Below are positions 8,560-17,923 of a DNA stretch of 64,000 bases, in pieces. The position numbers and the translations under genes are program-made. The stretch's first letter is position 1. Each line of letters opens with the position of its first letter. Source of the stretch: Ignavibacteria bacterium (GTDB lineage Bacteria > Bacteroidota > Ignavibacteria > Ch128b); NCBI GenBank assembly GCA_013177855.1, contig JABLYA010000001.1, positions 1,936,983-2,000,982 on the forward strand, in the 5' to 3' direction. Under the pieces are notes generated by a model. That model saw nothing but the letters and a program-made list of their open reading frames with translations. It was not told where the DNA came from and ran no database searches.

Positions 8560-10532
8560 AAGCTTTCTACTTCATCAGCTTTTGTTAAAATTTCTAAAGC
8601 TCTGTCAATTGCATTGTGAGTACCAAAAAGTACAAGCAAATCTCCGCATTGAATTTGAAAATCCCCAGATGGGTTAGGTATAAATTGATTGTTTCTGATT
8701 ACAGAAATTACAGTAGCGTTTGTTCTGGCGCGTAGATTAATTTCTTTTAATGTTTTATTACAGACGGGATGATTATCATTTATCAAACAGGTATCTATTG
8801 TTCCCTGAGCAAGAATTTGATTTATCTGGTCAAAAGCATGTTCGGTAAAACGAACATCTCTAAACAAACCATAAGATTGAGTTCTCAATGTATTTGCCTG
8901 GGCTAAAATTACACTGTTTGGAATATGATATGATTTTAAGACTCGACTCAATATTTGAATCGATGTTTCGAATTCTTCGGGAATTACCTCGTCGGCTCCA
9001 AGTTTGACAAGTTCTTCAACATCTTTTACATATCTTGTTCGCACAATCAGATAAACATTCGGATTTAGATCTTTCACAAGCCTGACAATAATTCTTGTAG
9101 CCATTGAGTCTGAAATTGCAACAACTACAACTTTTGCGCTTCTGATATGAGTATATTCAAGGACCTCTCTTTTAGTCGCATCACCGTTTATAATTTTTTC
9201 ACCTTCTTTCTTTGCATGCAAAACATTTTTGGGATTAGCTTCAACAATTACATATTGAATTCCTGTTTCTCTTAGAACTTTTGCAATATTCCTTCCATTC
9301 AAACCATAGCCAATAATTATCACGTGATTGTTAAGTTTTTCGATGTAATCCTCAATCTTTGCCTTTTCAAGATGCGGTATTTTTTTCGAGATATATGGAG
9401 ATATTTTTAAAAGCAAAGGAGATAAAAACATTGTAATTAATGAAAGCGTGATAAATTCATTAGAAAAACTTTCCGTTAAAATGTTTGCTTCTTTTCCCTT
9501 TAAAACCAAAACAAAAGAAAATTCACCAATCTGAGATAAATAAAGACCTGTAAGAAATGCGATTCTAATTGGATATTTCTGTATGAGAATTATCAAAGCT
9601 ATTATTATCATTTTGAAAGACATAACTGCGATCGTTAGAAAAATTAATTTAAATGGCTCATTAAGAATTAATTGTAAATTTAAAAGCAGTCCAAATGAAA
9701 TAAAGAAGAATGAGGTGAAAACCTCCTTAAAAGGCACAATATCTCCAATAACCTGATGAGTGTAATCAGTTTCAGAAATAATTAATCCGGCAATAAATGC
9801 ACCAATTGCAAACGAAAGTCCAAGATATTGAGTAACGAATGCGGTACCCAAACTCAGTACTATCACGCCAATGATAAAAACATCTCTCATCTGAATTTGA
9901 ATTAAAAGATATAGAATATGGGGCATTAAAAATCTTGAGATGAAAAAAATTGCAACGATCAATATGAATGAGAATATTAATCTATAAATCGCATCTCCAA
10001 AAGAAGCATCTCCTGAGATACTTAAAATTGGAATTAAAAGCATCATTGGTAAGATCATTAAATCTTGAAATACAAGAATACCAGTTGCAAGTTTTCCGTG
10101 CGGAGTTTCAATTTCATCTCTATCGCTGAGCATTTTAAGTATTATTGCTGTACTTGAATGTGTAACCAAAAATCCTAAGAAAATTGATTGCTGAGCATTG
10201 AGACCAATTGTAATCCCAAAAATAAATCCAGCCAAAATTGTGATTATAACCTGTAAACTCCCGATAATTAAAATTTCCTTAAAGTTTTTAATGAAGCTAT
10301 TAAAAGAAATCTCAATTCCAATTGTAAAGAGTAATAGTGCAATACCTATTTCAGCAAGCTGATTTATTCCTTGCGAGTCGGTTATGATCTTTAAGGCATT
10401 TGGACCAATTAATACACCCGTAACAATTAATCCAATAATTGACGGTAGATTTAATTTGTTAAAAAGGTAAACGATAGGAATTGCAAACGCAAGGACAATT
10501 AGAATATCTTTAAATAAGAAAATTTCGTTCAT
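8556..10532 (-). CDS. CPA2 cation:proton antiporter with TrkA-N and TrkA-C domains (KefB-like)
   Basis: A 658-residue inner-membrane protein. Residues 1-385 carry about 12 membrane helices of the Na+/H+ exchanger fold of the CPA2 family. A cytoplasmic RCK module follows: TrkA-N at ~410-530 with the dinucleotide-binding GYGLNGRNIAKVL and a conserved IINGDATKREVL segment, then TrkA-C at ~570-650. This architecture is that of K+/H+ antiporters and K+ efflux systems gated by nucleotides. No KefF/KefG-type ancillary gene is nearby; the gene is coupled to a DUF2461 protein. Ion specificity is not determined. Confidence 0.92.
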   Translation of the reverse strand: MNEIFLFKDILIVLAFAIPIVYLFNKLNLPSIIGLIVTGVLIGPNALKIITDSQGINQLAEIGIALLLFTIGIEISFNSFIKNFKEILIIGSLQVIITILAGFIFGITIGLNAQQSIFLGFLVTHSSTAIILKMLSDRDEIETPHGKLATGILVFQDLMILPMMLLIPILSISGDASFGDAIYRLIFSFILIVAIFFISRFLMPHILYLLIQIQMRDVFIIGVIVLSLGTAFVTQYLGLSFAIGAFIAGLIISETDYTHQVIGDIVPFKEVFTSFFFISFGLLLNLQLILNEPFKLIFLTIAVMSFKMIIIALIILIQKYPIRIAFLTGLYLSQIGEFSFVLVLKGKEANILTESFSNEFITLSLITMFLSPLLLKISPYISKKIPHLEKAKIEDYIEKLNNHVIIIGYGLNGRNIAKVLRETGIQYVIVEANPKNVLHAKKEGEKIINGDATKREVLEYTHIRSAKVVVVAISDSMATRIIVRLVKDLNPNVYLIVRTRYVKDVEELVKLGADEVIPEEFETSIQILSRVLKSYHIPNSVILAQANTLRTQSYGLFRDVRFTEHAFDQINQILAQGTIDTCLINDNHPVCNKTLKEINLRARTNATVISVIRNNQFIPNPSGDFQIQCGDLLVLFGTHNAIDRALEILTKADEVESL

Positions 10533-10571
10533 ATCTTTGAGAAAAGTTTAATTAATTAATCTGGAGCTGCT

Positions 10572-12608
10572 ATGAAAAAATTGTTTTTATTTTTTGTTCT
10601 TCTCTTCTTTATTCAAAATATCAATTTAATTAGTCAAAATAAAAGAATTTTCACTTCGGAAGATTTATGGCAGATGAAAAGACTTTCAAATCTTACCGTT
10701 TCGCCTGATGGGAAATATGGTTGTTTTGTTGTGACAGAGTATAATATTAAGGAGAACAAGGGTAATAGTGATCTTTGGTTAATCGATTTGAAAACATATC
10801 AGACAAAAAGGCTGACAACAAATTTGAATTCAGATAATTCGCCAGTCTGGCATCCTGATAGTCGAAAGATTGCTTTTATTTCAAAAAGAGAAGGTGACTA
10901 TCCTCAACTTTATGAAATAGATATTGATGGAGGAGAAGCCCGCTTACTTTATGAGATGCCAATGGGAATTTCAAATCCTCAATATTCGAAAGATGGTAAG
11001 AGAATTTTCTTCGTCTCAAAAATTTTACCCGAATTTGAAAATGATCTTGACGGATTGAAGAAAGAATTAAAAGCACGCAAGGAGAAAAAAGTCTCAGCAA
11101 AAGTAACTGAAAATCGTTTCTACAGATATTGGGACAGCTGGTTAACAGATGGATTTGTTTCTCGAGTTTATGTTCTTGATCTTGAGACGAAAGAATTAAA
11201 AGACCTGATGAAGGGCTGGAATAAAATTTTTAATCTTGATGGTGGAATTTCTTTTTCAATTTCACCAGATGGGAAATGGTTAAGTTTTGTTGCAAACAGC
11301 ACAGAACCACCTTATGATTCATTAAATGCTGATGTTTATCTATTAAACATTGATAAACCTGAAGAAGTAAAGAATATTACTCAGGATAACTTTCAGGATG
11401 ATTCCGCTCCATATTTTTCTAAAGATGGTAAGTATCTTTTCTTCGGCAGTCAATTCGATCCAGATTACTCGGCTGATAATGTGAGATTAATGGTTTACAA
11501 TCTCACAAATGGAATAACTAACAATCTAACTGAACAATATGACTTTTCTTTTTTTGGATTTACTCAAGGTGATGACTTAAATAAAATCTATATGCTCGCA
11601 GAGGATAGAGCTAAAATCTCTTTATTCGAATACGATCTTCTTAAAAATAAACTCGAAAAAATTTACACCGGCGGGTCAATTAATTCAGTAAACATTAAAA
11701 ATCAAAAGGCGTATTTCCTTAAAAGTACGATCTCGGAACCGCAAGAAATTTTTGAATTTGATTTGAAGAGCAAAGCTTTGAAAAAGATTTCTAAATTTAA
11801 TGACGAATTAATGAGTCAAATAAAATTTGGAAAAGTTGAAGAGCATTATTTCATTGGTGCAGAAGGTGATTCAGTCCAGTTATATCTTGTCTATCCTCCA
11901 GATTTCGATGCAACGAAAAAATATCCTCTTGTTCATTTAATTCATGGAGGTCCTCACGGTACATTTGGTGATGATTTTCATTACCGATGGAATGCCCAAC
12001 TTTTCGCTGCACCTGGTTATGTTATCGCAATGGTCAATTTCCATGGTTCAACAAGCTTCGGAAAAAATTTTGGCAAATCAATAGTTGGTGCTCATGGCGA
12101 TAAACCTTTTACTGACATAATGCTTTCAACAGATTTTTTGATAAGAAAATTTAATTTTATTGATTCTACAAAAATGGCTGCTGCCGGTGGAAGTTACGGA
12201 GGCTATCTTGTCAACTGGATCGCAGGTCATACCAACCGCTTTAAAGCACTAATCAGTCATGCCGGCGTTTATAATCTAATGGGACAATTTGCAAGTGATT
12301 TAACTTATGAACGAGTAAAAAATTATGATGGAGCTCCATGGCAAGGAAGATATGAAAACATCAATCGATGGAATCCAGCTTTCTTTGCTCATAATTTTCA
12401 AACTCCAATGCTGATTATTCACGGTGAAAAAGATTATAGAGTTGTTGTAACTCAAGGTCTTGAGATATATGGTGTTCTTAAAGGTAAAGGTATTCCAGCA
12501 AGATTAGTTTACTATCCTGATGAGAATCACTGGATCCTTCAACCACAAAATTCAATTTACTGGTATCAGGAAGTTCATAATTGGTTTAAAAAATATCTTG
12601 GTGAGTAA
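10572..12608 (+). CDS. Secreted S9 family peptidase (prolyl oligopeptidase type)
   Basis: A 678-residue exported serine peptidase. A signal peptide (about 1-22) precedes a beta-propeller built of PD40/WD40-like repeats (~40-430; for example SPDGKYGCFV and SPDGKWLSFV) and a C-terminal alpha/beta hydrolase (~435-678). The nucleophile is Ser541 in GGSYGGYLVNW; the acid is probably the Asp of HGEKDYRVV and the histidine that of DENHWIL. The oxyanion region HLIHGGPHG is present. Family members release dipeptides or acyl-amino acids from short peptides in the periplasm. It is followed after two bases by an aldo/keto reductase gene, suggesting co-transcription. Confidence 0.94.
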   Translation: MKKLFLFFVLLFFIQNINLISQNKRIFTSEDLWQMKRLSNLTVSPDGKYGCFVVTEYNIKENKGNSDLWLIDLKTYQTKRLTTNLNSDNSPVWHPDSRKIAFISKREGDYPQLYEIDIDGGEARLLYEMPMGISNPQYSKDGKRIFFVSKILPEFENDLDGLKKELKARKEKKVSAKVTENRFYRYWDSWLTDGFVSRVYVLDLETKELKDLMKGWNKIFNLDGGISFSISPDGKWLSFVANSTEPPYDSLNADVYLLNIDKPEEVKNITQDNFQDDSAPYFSKDGKYLFFGSQFDPDYSADNVRLMVYNLTNGITNNLTEQYDFSFFGFTQGDDLNKIYMLAEDRAKISLFEYDLLKNKLEKIYTGGSINSVNIKNQKAYFLKSTISEPQEIFEFDLKSKALKKISKFNDELMSQIKFGKVEEHYFIGAEGDSVQLYLVYPPDFDATKKYPLVHLIHGGPHGTFGDDFHYRWNAQLFAAPGYVIAMVNFHGSTSFGKNFGKSIVGAHGDKPFTDIMLSTDFLIRKFNFIDSTKMAAAGGSYGGYLVNWIAGHTNRFKALISHAGVYNLMGQFASDLTYERVKNYDGAPWQGRYENINRWNPAFFAHNFQTPMLIIHGEKDYRVVVTQGLEIYGVLKGKGIPARLVYYPDENHWILQPQNSIYWYQEVHNWFKKYLGE

Positions 12609-12610
12609 AT

Positions 12611-13609
12611 ATGAATTATAGAATTTTAGGTAAAACAAATTTAAAAGTAAGTGAGATTGGTTTTGGTGCCTGGGCAATTGGGGGGCCCGCAATGGCTGGA
12701 GATATTCCAATTGGCTGGGGAAAAACTGATGATAATGAATCAAGAAAAGCAATTTTAAAAGCAGTTGAAAGAGGAATTAACTTTTTTGATACTGCCGATT
12801 TTTACGGTCTTGGTCATAGTGAAGAATTGCTTGGCGAAGTTTTACATAACAGATGGAATGACATTATACTGGCTACAAAGGTTGGTCACGAATTACTCCC
12901 CGATGGCAGAATAAATCTTAATTATTCGAAAGATTACATTCTGAAAGCTTGTGAAAATAGTTTGAGAAGATTGAGAAAAGATGTCATTGATGTTTATCAA
13001 CTTCATTCTGCAAAAGTTGAACATCTTGAAAAAGGTGAGTGCATCGAAGCGATGGAAATTTTAAGAGAACAGGGTAAAATTCGTTATTGGGGAATTTCAT
13101 TGAATACCTTTAATCCGGCACCCGAGATTAAATTTTTAGCCGAACGAAATTTAGGGGACACTTTACAGATTGTTTTTAATGTTATAAATCAGATTGCAAT
13201 GAAAGAAGTAATCCCGCTGGCAGTAAAGAAAAATTATGGAATAATCGCAAGGATGCCTCTTCAATTTGGTTTGCTGACAGGGAAGTTTAATGAGAATACA
13301 ACTTTCAGCTCTGATGATCATCGTTCCTTCAGATTGAATAAATATCTGCTTAAAAGATCTATTGAAGCACTAAAACCTTATTTCGAACTTGTTACAAAGT
13401 ATAATGTAGATCCTGCACTATTTGCTTTGAGTTTTGTTCTAAATCACAATGAAATTTCGACTGTAATTCCTGGAATACGGACTGAGGAACAAGCTTTAAT
13501 GAATACGAGAGAAAAAATTCAAATAAACGAAACTGATTTAGAATTTTTACATGAATTGGGTGAGAAAGAATTTAGAGATTTAATAGATGAATTTGCAAAA
13601 TATGCATAA
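12611..13609 (+). CDS. Aldo/keto reductase
   Basis: A 332-residue NADPH-dependent oxidoreductase of the AKR superfamily with a TIM-barrel fold. Catalytic tetrad positions are visible: Asp in FFDTADFYG with the Tyr of the same segment, Lys in LATKVGHE and His in VYQLHSAKV. The C-terminal cofactor region STVIPGIRTEEQ is typical. It starts two bases after the S9 peptidase stop. Substrate unknown. Confidence 0.92.
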   Translation: MNYRILGKTNLKVSEIGFGAWAIGGPAMAGDIPIGWGKTDDNESRKAILKAVERGINFFDTADFYGLGHSEELLGEVLHNRWNDIILATKVGHELLPDGRINLNYSKDYILKACENSLRRLRKDVIDVYQLHSAKVEHLEKGECIEAMEILREQGKIRYWGISLNTFNPAPEIKFLAERNLGDTLQIVFNVINQIAMKEVIPLAVKKNYGIIARMPLQFGLLTGKFNENTTFSSDDHRSFRLNKYLLKRSIEALKPYFELVTKYNVDPALFALSFVLNHNEISTVIPGIRTEEQALMNTREKIQINETDLEFLHELGEKEFRDLIDEFAKYA

Positions 13610-13778
13610 ATGATTTGTGGTTTAAAAATATATTTGTGTAAGTTTTAAATGACATAAAAATACGACAAATGACTAATTGTTAAGGTAGAGATGTTCTTTA
13701 GCTTGCGATCGAAAAATTTAAGGACACAAAATGAAAAAACAATTAACTAAAATATTAACTAATAATTCGGAGGGTCCT

Positions 13779-14825
13779 ATGAGACTTCACTTTTTACTTT
13801 TTTCATTAATATTTTTTGTCACTTTTAATCTCTTGCAAGCTCAAACCTCTGATCTTGAGCAGACGCTTGCAAAGATTACTGGTGATGCAAGTAAAGCTTA
13901 TGTTGCTCCTATTTCTTCTGCATTCGGGGCAAATTTGAATTCAGGTTGGGTTCACAGTGCACCAAAAGCGACAAAATTCAGCTTTGATTTAGAAGTTGGT
14001 TTTGTCGCTATGGCTACTCTATTCGGTTCAAGCAACCAGACATTCGCTTCGAGTGGTAGTTTTAGATTCAATTCAGCACAAGCTGAACAATTAATTCCAC
14101 CGAATATTACCGGTTCAACGAGAACAAGCATAAAGAATGAAATTCTTTCTCGTGATTTCACTGTATCTATCTCGGGACCAACAATTGTTGGGAAGAAGAC
14201 AGATTCAATTAAAGTTAAATTCCCTGGTGCTGTAATTCAAGGTCAAACACTTGGAGCAAAAGAACTTGTTCTTCCTGTTACTGGTTACCTTGAAGAATTA
14301 CCAGCATTACCACTTGTTGTTCCTCAGGTTTCTCTTGGAACTGTGTTTGGAACTCAAGTGTCCTTGCGTTATTTACCTGAATTTGAAGTTAGTCCAGATT
14401 TGGGGAAATTCAAATATACCGGATTTGGAATCCAGCATAATCCAACAATGTGGCTACCTTTTTCACTGCCTGTGAATGTTTCAGTTGGATATTTTACACA
14501 ATCACTTGAAGTAGGTAAAATCTTCAAAACATCGGCATCGATGTTTGGGGTATTTGCTTCCAAGAGATTTGGTCCCGGTGCATTGAATATTGAACCTTAT
14601 GCAGGTTTCACTCTCGAAAGCTCATCAATAGATGTTGAATATGATGTGACTTATGATACTCCAACTGGTCCATCACCAGCAAAAATTAAATATTCACTTG
14701 AAGGAGAAAATTCAACGAGGATAACAATTGGAGCTACACTAAAGCTTTTACTTGTTGGTTTAAGTGTTGATTATAGCATTGCTAAATATAATACAGTTAG
14801 TGCATCCCTAAACATTAAAATTTAA
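13779..14825 (+). CDS. Outer-membrane protein, DUF6588-like
   Basis: A 348-residue exported protein, probably an outer-membrane beta-barrel. The signal peptide MRLHFLLFSLIFFVTFNLLQAQ runs from ATG 13779, which has CGGAGGG at 13768-13774. An upstream in-frame ATG at 13731 also has a possible site (AAGGA) but would add 16 residues before the signal peptide, so it is less likely. SAFGANLNSGWVHSAPKA and the alternating hydrophobic C-terminal strands recall the DUF6588 family. Followed by a rho-independent terminator. Function unknown. Confidence 0.82.
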   Translation: MRLHFLLFSLIFFVTFNLLQAQTSDLEQTLAKITGDASKAYVAPISSAFGANLNSGWVHSAPKATKFSFDLEVGFVAMATLFGSSNQTFASSGSFRFNSAQAEQLIPPNITGSTRTSIKNEILSRDFTVSISGPTIVGKKTDSIKVKFPGAVIQGQTLGAKELVLPVTGYLEELPALPLVVPQVSLGTVFGTQVSLRYLPEFEVSPDLGKFKYTGFGIQHNPTMWLPFSLPVNVSVGYFTQSLEVGKIFKTSASMFGVFASKRFGPGALNIEPYAGFTLESSSIDVEYDVTYDTPTGPSPAKIKYSLEGENSTRITIGATLKLLLVGLSVDYSIAKYNTVSASLNIKI

Positions 14826-14841
14826 TCTCTCTCATAATCAA

Positions 14842-14876
14842 AGAGGCCTGCTTACTTTTAAGCAGGTCTCTTTTTT
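14842..14876 (+). terminator. Rho-independent terminator after the DUF6588-like gene
   Basis: A 12-bp stem (AGAGGCCTGCTT at 14842-14853 with AAGCAGGTCTCT at 14860-14871, one G-T pair) with a six-base loop, then a T-run. Confidence 0.88.
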
Positions 14877-14888
14877 ATTTTCCATCTC

Positions 14889-14920
14889 TTTGCCTAAGTT
14901 TTAAATCATTCTTATATTTG
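14889..14920 (+). promoter_or_regulatory. Bacteroidota-type promoter for the tRNA/secG unit
   Basis: TTTG at 14889-14892 and TATATTTG at 14913-14920 with a 20-base spacer match the TTTG / TAnnTTTG consensus of Bacteroidota. The second element ends 30 bases before the tRNA. Best such match in front of any gene here; no transcript data. Confidence 0.45.
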
Positions 14921-14950
14921 TATCCGTTCATTAATTATTTGAAACATTCT

Positions 14951-15024
14951 GGCGAGGTAGCTCAGTTGGTTAGAGCAGTGGAATCATAATCCACGTGTCG
15001 GGGGTTCGAATCCCTCCCTCGCTA
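14951..15024 (+). tRNA. tRNA-Met (anticodon CAT), probably elongator
   Basis: A 74-base cloverleaf: acceptor stem 14951-14957 with 15017-15023 (first pair G-U), D arm 14960-14976, anticodon stem GTGGA/TCCAC with CAT at 14985-14987, variable loop of five bases, T arm with TTCGAAT loop. The CCA end is not encoded. The D arm and CATAA loop fit elongator tRNA-Met rather than initiator or Ile2, but CAT alone does not decide. It lies 18 bases before secG. Confidence 0.93.
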
Positions 15025-15042
15025 CAAATAAGAGGAGATAAA

Positions 15043-15390
15043 ATGTTTACTTTCTTATTAATTGTATCCATATTTTTAGCGATATTGTTAATCATTGTTG
15101 TTTTAATGCAATCAAGTAAAGGTGGCGGTTTAGCTGGTACTTTTGGTGGGCCAGGTGAAATGGGCGCAATTTTCGGTGTCCGAAGAACAGCCGATTTTTT
15201 GATGAAAACAACTTGGGTTTTAGCTGTAACTTTAATGTTGCTTGCAATAGTTATAAACTTAGCTGCATTGCCTTCATCTTCGCAGGAAAAAATGAGAGAA
15301 AGCATTATTCAAAGAAAAGGAATGCAATCATTGCCTCAAAGACCTGCTTTACCTCCAACTCAATCTACCCAACCGCAGCAAAATAAGTAA
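15043..15390 (+). CDS. secG: Preprotein translocase subunit SecG
   Basis: A 115-residue SecG, the small accessory subunit of the SecYEG channel. It has two membrane helices (about 2-24 and 53-74) joined by the conserved cytoplasmic loop VVLMQSSKGGGLAGTFGG and a short polar tail rich in Pro and Gln. ATG 15043 has AGGAGAT just upstream; a longer reading frame would start inside the tRNA and is rejected. It sits 18 bases after tRNA-Met, so the two may share a transcript. Confidence 0.95.
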   Translation: MFTFLLIVSIFLAILLIIVVLMQSSKGGGLAGTFGGPGEMGAIFGVRRTADFLMKTTWVLAVTLMLLAIVINLAALPSSSQEKMRESIIQRKGMQSLPQRPALPPTQSTQPQQNK

Positions 15391-15418
15391 ATCGAGTTTA
15401 TAAATTTATTTAAAAAAC

Positions 15419-15454
15419 AAAAGGCTGTTTCGACTCTGAAACAGCCTTTTTAGT
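15419..15454. terminator. Bidirectional terminator between secG and the lipoprotein gene
   Basis: A 12-bp perfect stem, AAAGGCTGTTTC (15420-15431) with GAAACAGCCTTT (15438-15449), six-base loop, T-run on the plus side and A-rich start that gives a T-run on the minus side. The flanking genes converge. Confidence 0.9.
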
Positions 15455-15471
15455 TTTAAATGTTTATTAAT

Positions 15472-16413
15472 TTAATTTACCTTGTATGGAATTCCCCAGG
15501 TTGAACTTGAAACATTTCCTTCTACTGAAAAGATTGTCTCGTTTGTCACTGCATTAATTACAGAGTGAAATCTGCCAAATGGATGGGATACAAAAAGATT
15601 CCAATTACCCTGATAAACTTTTTCCCATTTATCGCCAATTTGAGTTGATGAAACAAGGGATAATTTTCTCTTTACACGATATATTTGTCCCGCAATCTTT
15701 CTGCCGTATGTAATGGTGACAAAATCTTCTTTTGGAGAATTACTTGTAAGATAAACTTTAAGAGTTACTTCATCGTTTTTATTTCGCATTATAAAATCTT
15801 TCATTGGATCTCCGACAAAGAAATAAGTATCCAAAGGTGAAGTTATAATTATAGGATCTCTACCGGGAATAATTGCTTCAATTTTTGTGATTTGAATATT
15901 TTTTAAAGAAGTCGAACCTTCGGGTAGGGAAATCGCCTGAATTTTCCAGCCTCGATTCCTGTCATTTCTTGAATTGGTTCTAATAAAAGTCACATTTCTC
16001 TTTACAGTTTCAACAAATGGTTTTGTTACAATCGTATCGGGTCTATAGGTTGTATCGCCTGGATTTATTTGAGTAAATTTTCCAGCTATAATTAAGTATC
16101 CTGTATATTTAGTAGTAACTGTGACTTTAGCAGAATCACCGATTACCTGTTTATCAAAAGTTTTTTCCATTTTAGTAATTCTTCTGCCCACCTTGATTGG
16201 ATATAAATCGGTTTGGATCTTACCTAATTGAAATGCACTTGCATCACCATCGTCAAAGTTTTCATCGAAATTAGAAATTGATTCTTCGCTATCAATTAAT
16301 GATGTAAGAACGGTGTCATCTAAATAGTCCGGTTCATTTACACTAGATTTACAGCTAATGATTAAGAATGGAATAAGTAATGCTGAAATAAAGATCAAAA
16401 GTTTTTTATTCAT
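15472..16413 (-). CDS. Putative lipoprotein of unknown function
   Basis: A 313-residue exported protein with a lipoprotein signal peptide ending LIISC (Cys21). The start at 16413 is chosen because GGAGG lies seven bases upstream; a longer frame from 16425 would place that site inside the coding sequence. No known domain is recognised. The mature part is acidic near its start and then rich in beta-strand-like segments with many Thr and Val. It converges on secG and lies downstream of the PBP4 gene's opposite end. Probably periplasmic or outer-membrane anchored. Confidence 0.8.
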   Translation of the reverse strand: MNKKLLIFISALLIPFLIISCKSSVNEPDYLDDTVLTSLIDSEESISNFDENFDDGDASAFQLGKIQTDLYPIKVGRRITKMEKTFDKQVIGDSAKVTVTTKYTGYLIIAGKFTQINPGDTTYRPDTIVTKPFVETVKRNVTFIRTNSRNDRNRGWKIQAISLPEGSTSLKNIQITKIEAIIPGRDPIIITSPLDTYFFVGDPMKDFIMRNKNDEVTLKVYLTSNSPKEDFVTITYGRKIAGQIYRVKRKLSLVSSTQIGDKWEKVYQGNWNLFVSHPFGRFHSVINAVTNETIFSVEGNVSSSTWGIPYKVN

Positions 16414-16466
16414 AAGTTCCTCCATCGTTTTTTTGATTTATTAGATTAACGAATATTTAAAAAGGT

Positions 16467-17867
16467 TTAATAAGAATCAGCGATCAGTGTAATTATTTTA
16501 TCTTGTAATTCTCTCATTTTTGATTGATTACCTTTTCTAAAATTAAAATTTATTGCAAAGATCAATAAATCACCCGATTTAGAGACCACATAACCTGCGA
16601 GTGATGTAACGCCATTCAATGTCCCAGTTTTTCCTCTCAGTCTATCTGGCGGGAATAAATTACTAAATCTGTTGTGCAATGTTCCATCAGTTTGTGGAAT
16701 TGAAAGAGAATTATAGAAATCATTAAAAACTGCAGGATTTAAATAGATTTGATGAAGAAGCTTCACCAAAGTATTGGTCGAGAATTGATTTTGTCGGGAA
16801 ATACCAGAACCATCAACCATGCTAAAATTTGGTTCATAGATATTTAATGATTTTAAGTAAGTATTTATAGCTTGAGAAGCATCAAAGGGACTACCCTGTC
16901 CGCCTGCGTAATTTGCTCCAATTATTAAAAAAAGATGTTCAGCAAAGAAGTTATTGCTGTTTTTATTTATAGGTTTAAGAAATTCGGTAAGAGGAGTAGA
17001 AATAGTTGATATTCTATCTGAAAATTTTGGAACTTTTCCTTTTTTAATTTCACCCCAAAAACTTATTCCGTTCTCTCTCAAAAGTTTTGCTAAAAGATTT
17101 CCCACATAGTAGTCAGGTCTTTTGATATGTACTTTTAAGACGATTGATGAATTTTTTCTGATATTTCCAGTTATTGTTATTATTTCTTTATTATTTTCAA
17201 ATTTTGATAAAGCGGAAAGACGGGTACGGGTATTAGTTGTTTTTGTCTTGTTTATTATTTCAAAGTAGTCTAATTCATCGAGCAGGGTCACATTTCCGCT
17301 TCGGCCAATTTTATTTGAACCATTAACTCTAAGAAAAATTGAATTCGAATTTACGGTAACAGAAGAAATAGGTGGAAGCGGAACAGATATATTTTCATCT
17401 TCAATCCATTCATTTCTATAGAAAGTCTCTTCAAAGAAAGAATCATCAATAATTATATTGCCAGTTACCGATTGAATGTTTGCTAGTTTAAGTTTGGTAA
17501 TGAGATTTTTAAGATTCTCAGTTGTAATTGTAGGATCACCATAGCCTTTCAAAAAAAGATTCCCATTAATTATTCTATCACTCAAATCATTATCATCACA
17601 ATACAGCTCGGTGTTAATTGAAAAATTAGGTCCAAGACTTAATAGAGCAACACCCGTAGTAAATAGTTTATTTGTAGATGCCGGGATTAAAGGTACCTCT
17701 GAATTAACCTTTATAATATAATCATTCTTTGAAGTCGAGAAGCAGGTCAAAGAATATTCCGAATTTTTAGGCAATGATTTTTTTAATAATTCTTTAACTT
17801 GAAACTCGATTGAGTTATCGTTGATTATAGGAAAGAAAATCAATAATAATAAATTGAAAAAATACAT
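16467..17867 (-). CDS. dacB: D-alanyl-D-alanine carboxypeptidase/endopeptidase (PBP4)
   Basis: A 466-residue class C low-molecular-mass penicillin-binding protein with a signal peptide at its start. Active-site motifs are in order: Ser64-x-x-Lys67 in PASTNKL, Ser304-x-Asn306 in NSNNFF and Lys413-Thr-Gly in GKTGTLNG. The large insert between the first two motifs (~90-270) is typical of PBP4. It trims D-alanine from peptidoglycan peptides and cuts cross-links in the periplasm. It is divergent from the SDR gene, with ~55 bases between their starts for promoters. Confidence 0.94.
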   Translation of the reverse strand: MYFFNLLLLIFFPIINDNSIEFQVKELLKKSLPKNSEYSLTCFSTSKNDYIIKVNSEVPLIPASTNKLFTTGVALLSLGPNFSINTELYCDDNDLSDRIINGNLFLKGYGDPTITTENLKNLITKLKLANIQSVTGNIIIDDSFFEETFYRNEWIEDENISVPLPPISSVTVNSNSIFLRVNGSNKIGRSGNVTLLDELDYFEIINKTKTTNTRTRLSALSKFENNKEIITITGNIRKNSSIVLKVHIKRPDYYVGNLLAKLLRENGISFWGEIKKGKVPKFSDRISTISTPLTEFLKPINKNSNNFFAEHLFLIIGANYAGGQGSPFDASQAINTYLKSLNIYEPNFSMVDGSGISRQNQFSTNTLVKLLHQIYLNPAVFNDFYNSLSIPQTDGTLHNRFSNLFPPDRLRGKTGTLNGVTSLAGYVVSKSGDLLIFAINFNFRKGNQSKMRELQDKIITLIADSY

Positions 17868-17923
17868 CGATTACATCCCATTTCGTTGCGTGCAAAATTA
17901 GTATTTGTTAAATTGAATTGAAA

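Noticed and set aside
14995..15042. Longer SecG frame starting in the tRNA
   Set aside because: It overlaps the tRNA; ATG 15043 has a good ribosome-binding site and gives a normal SecG N-terminus.
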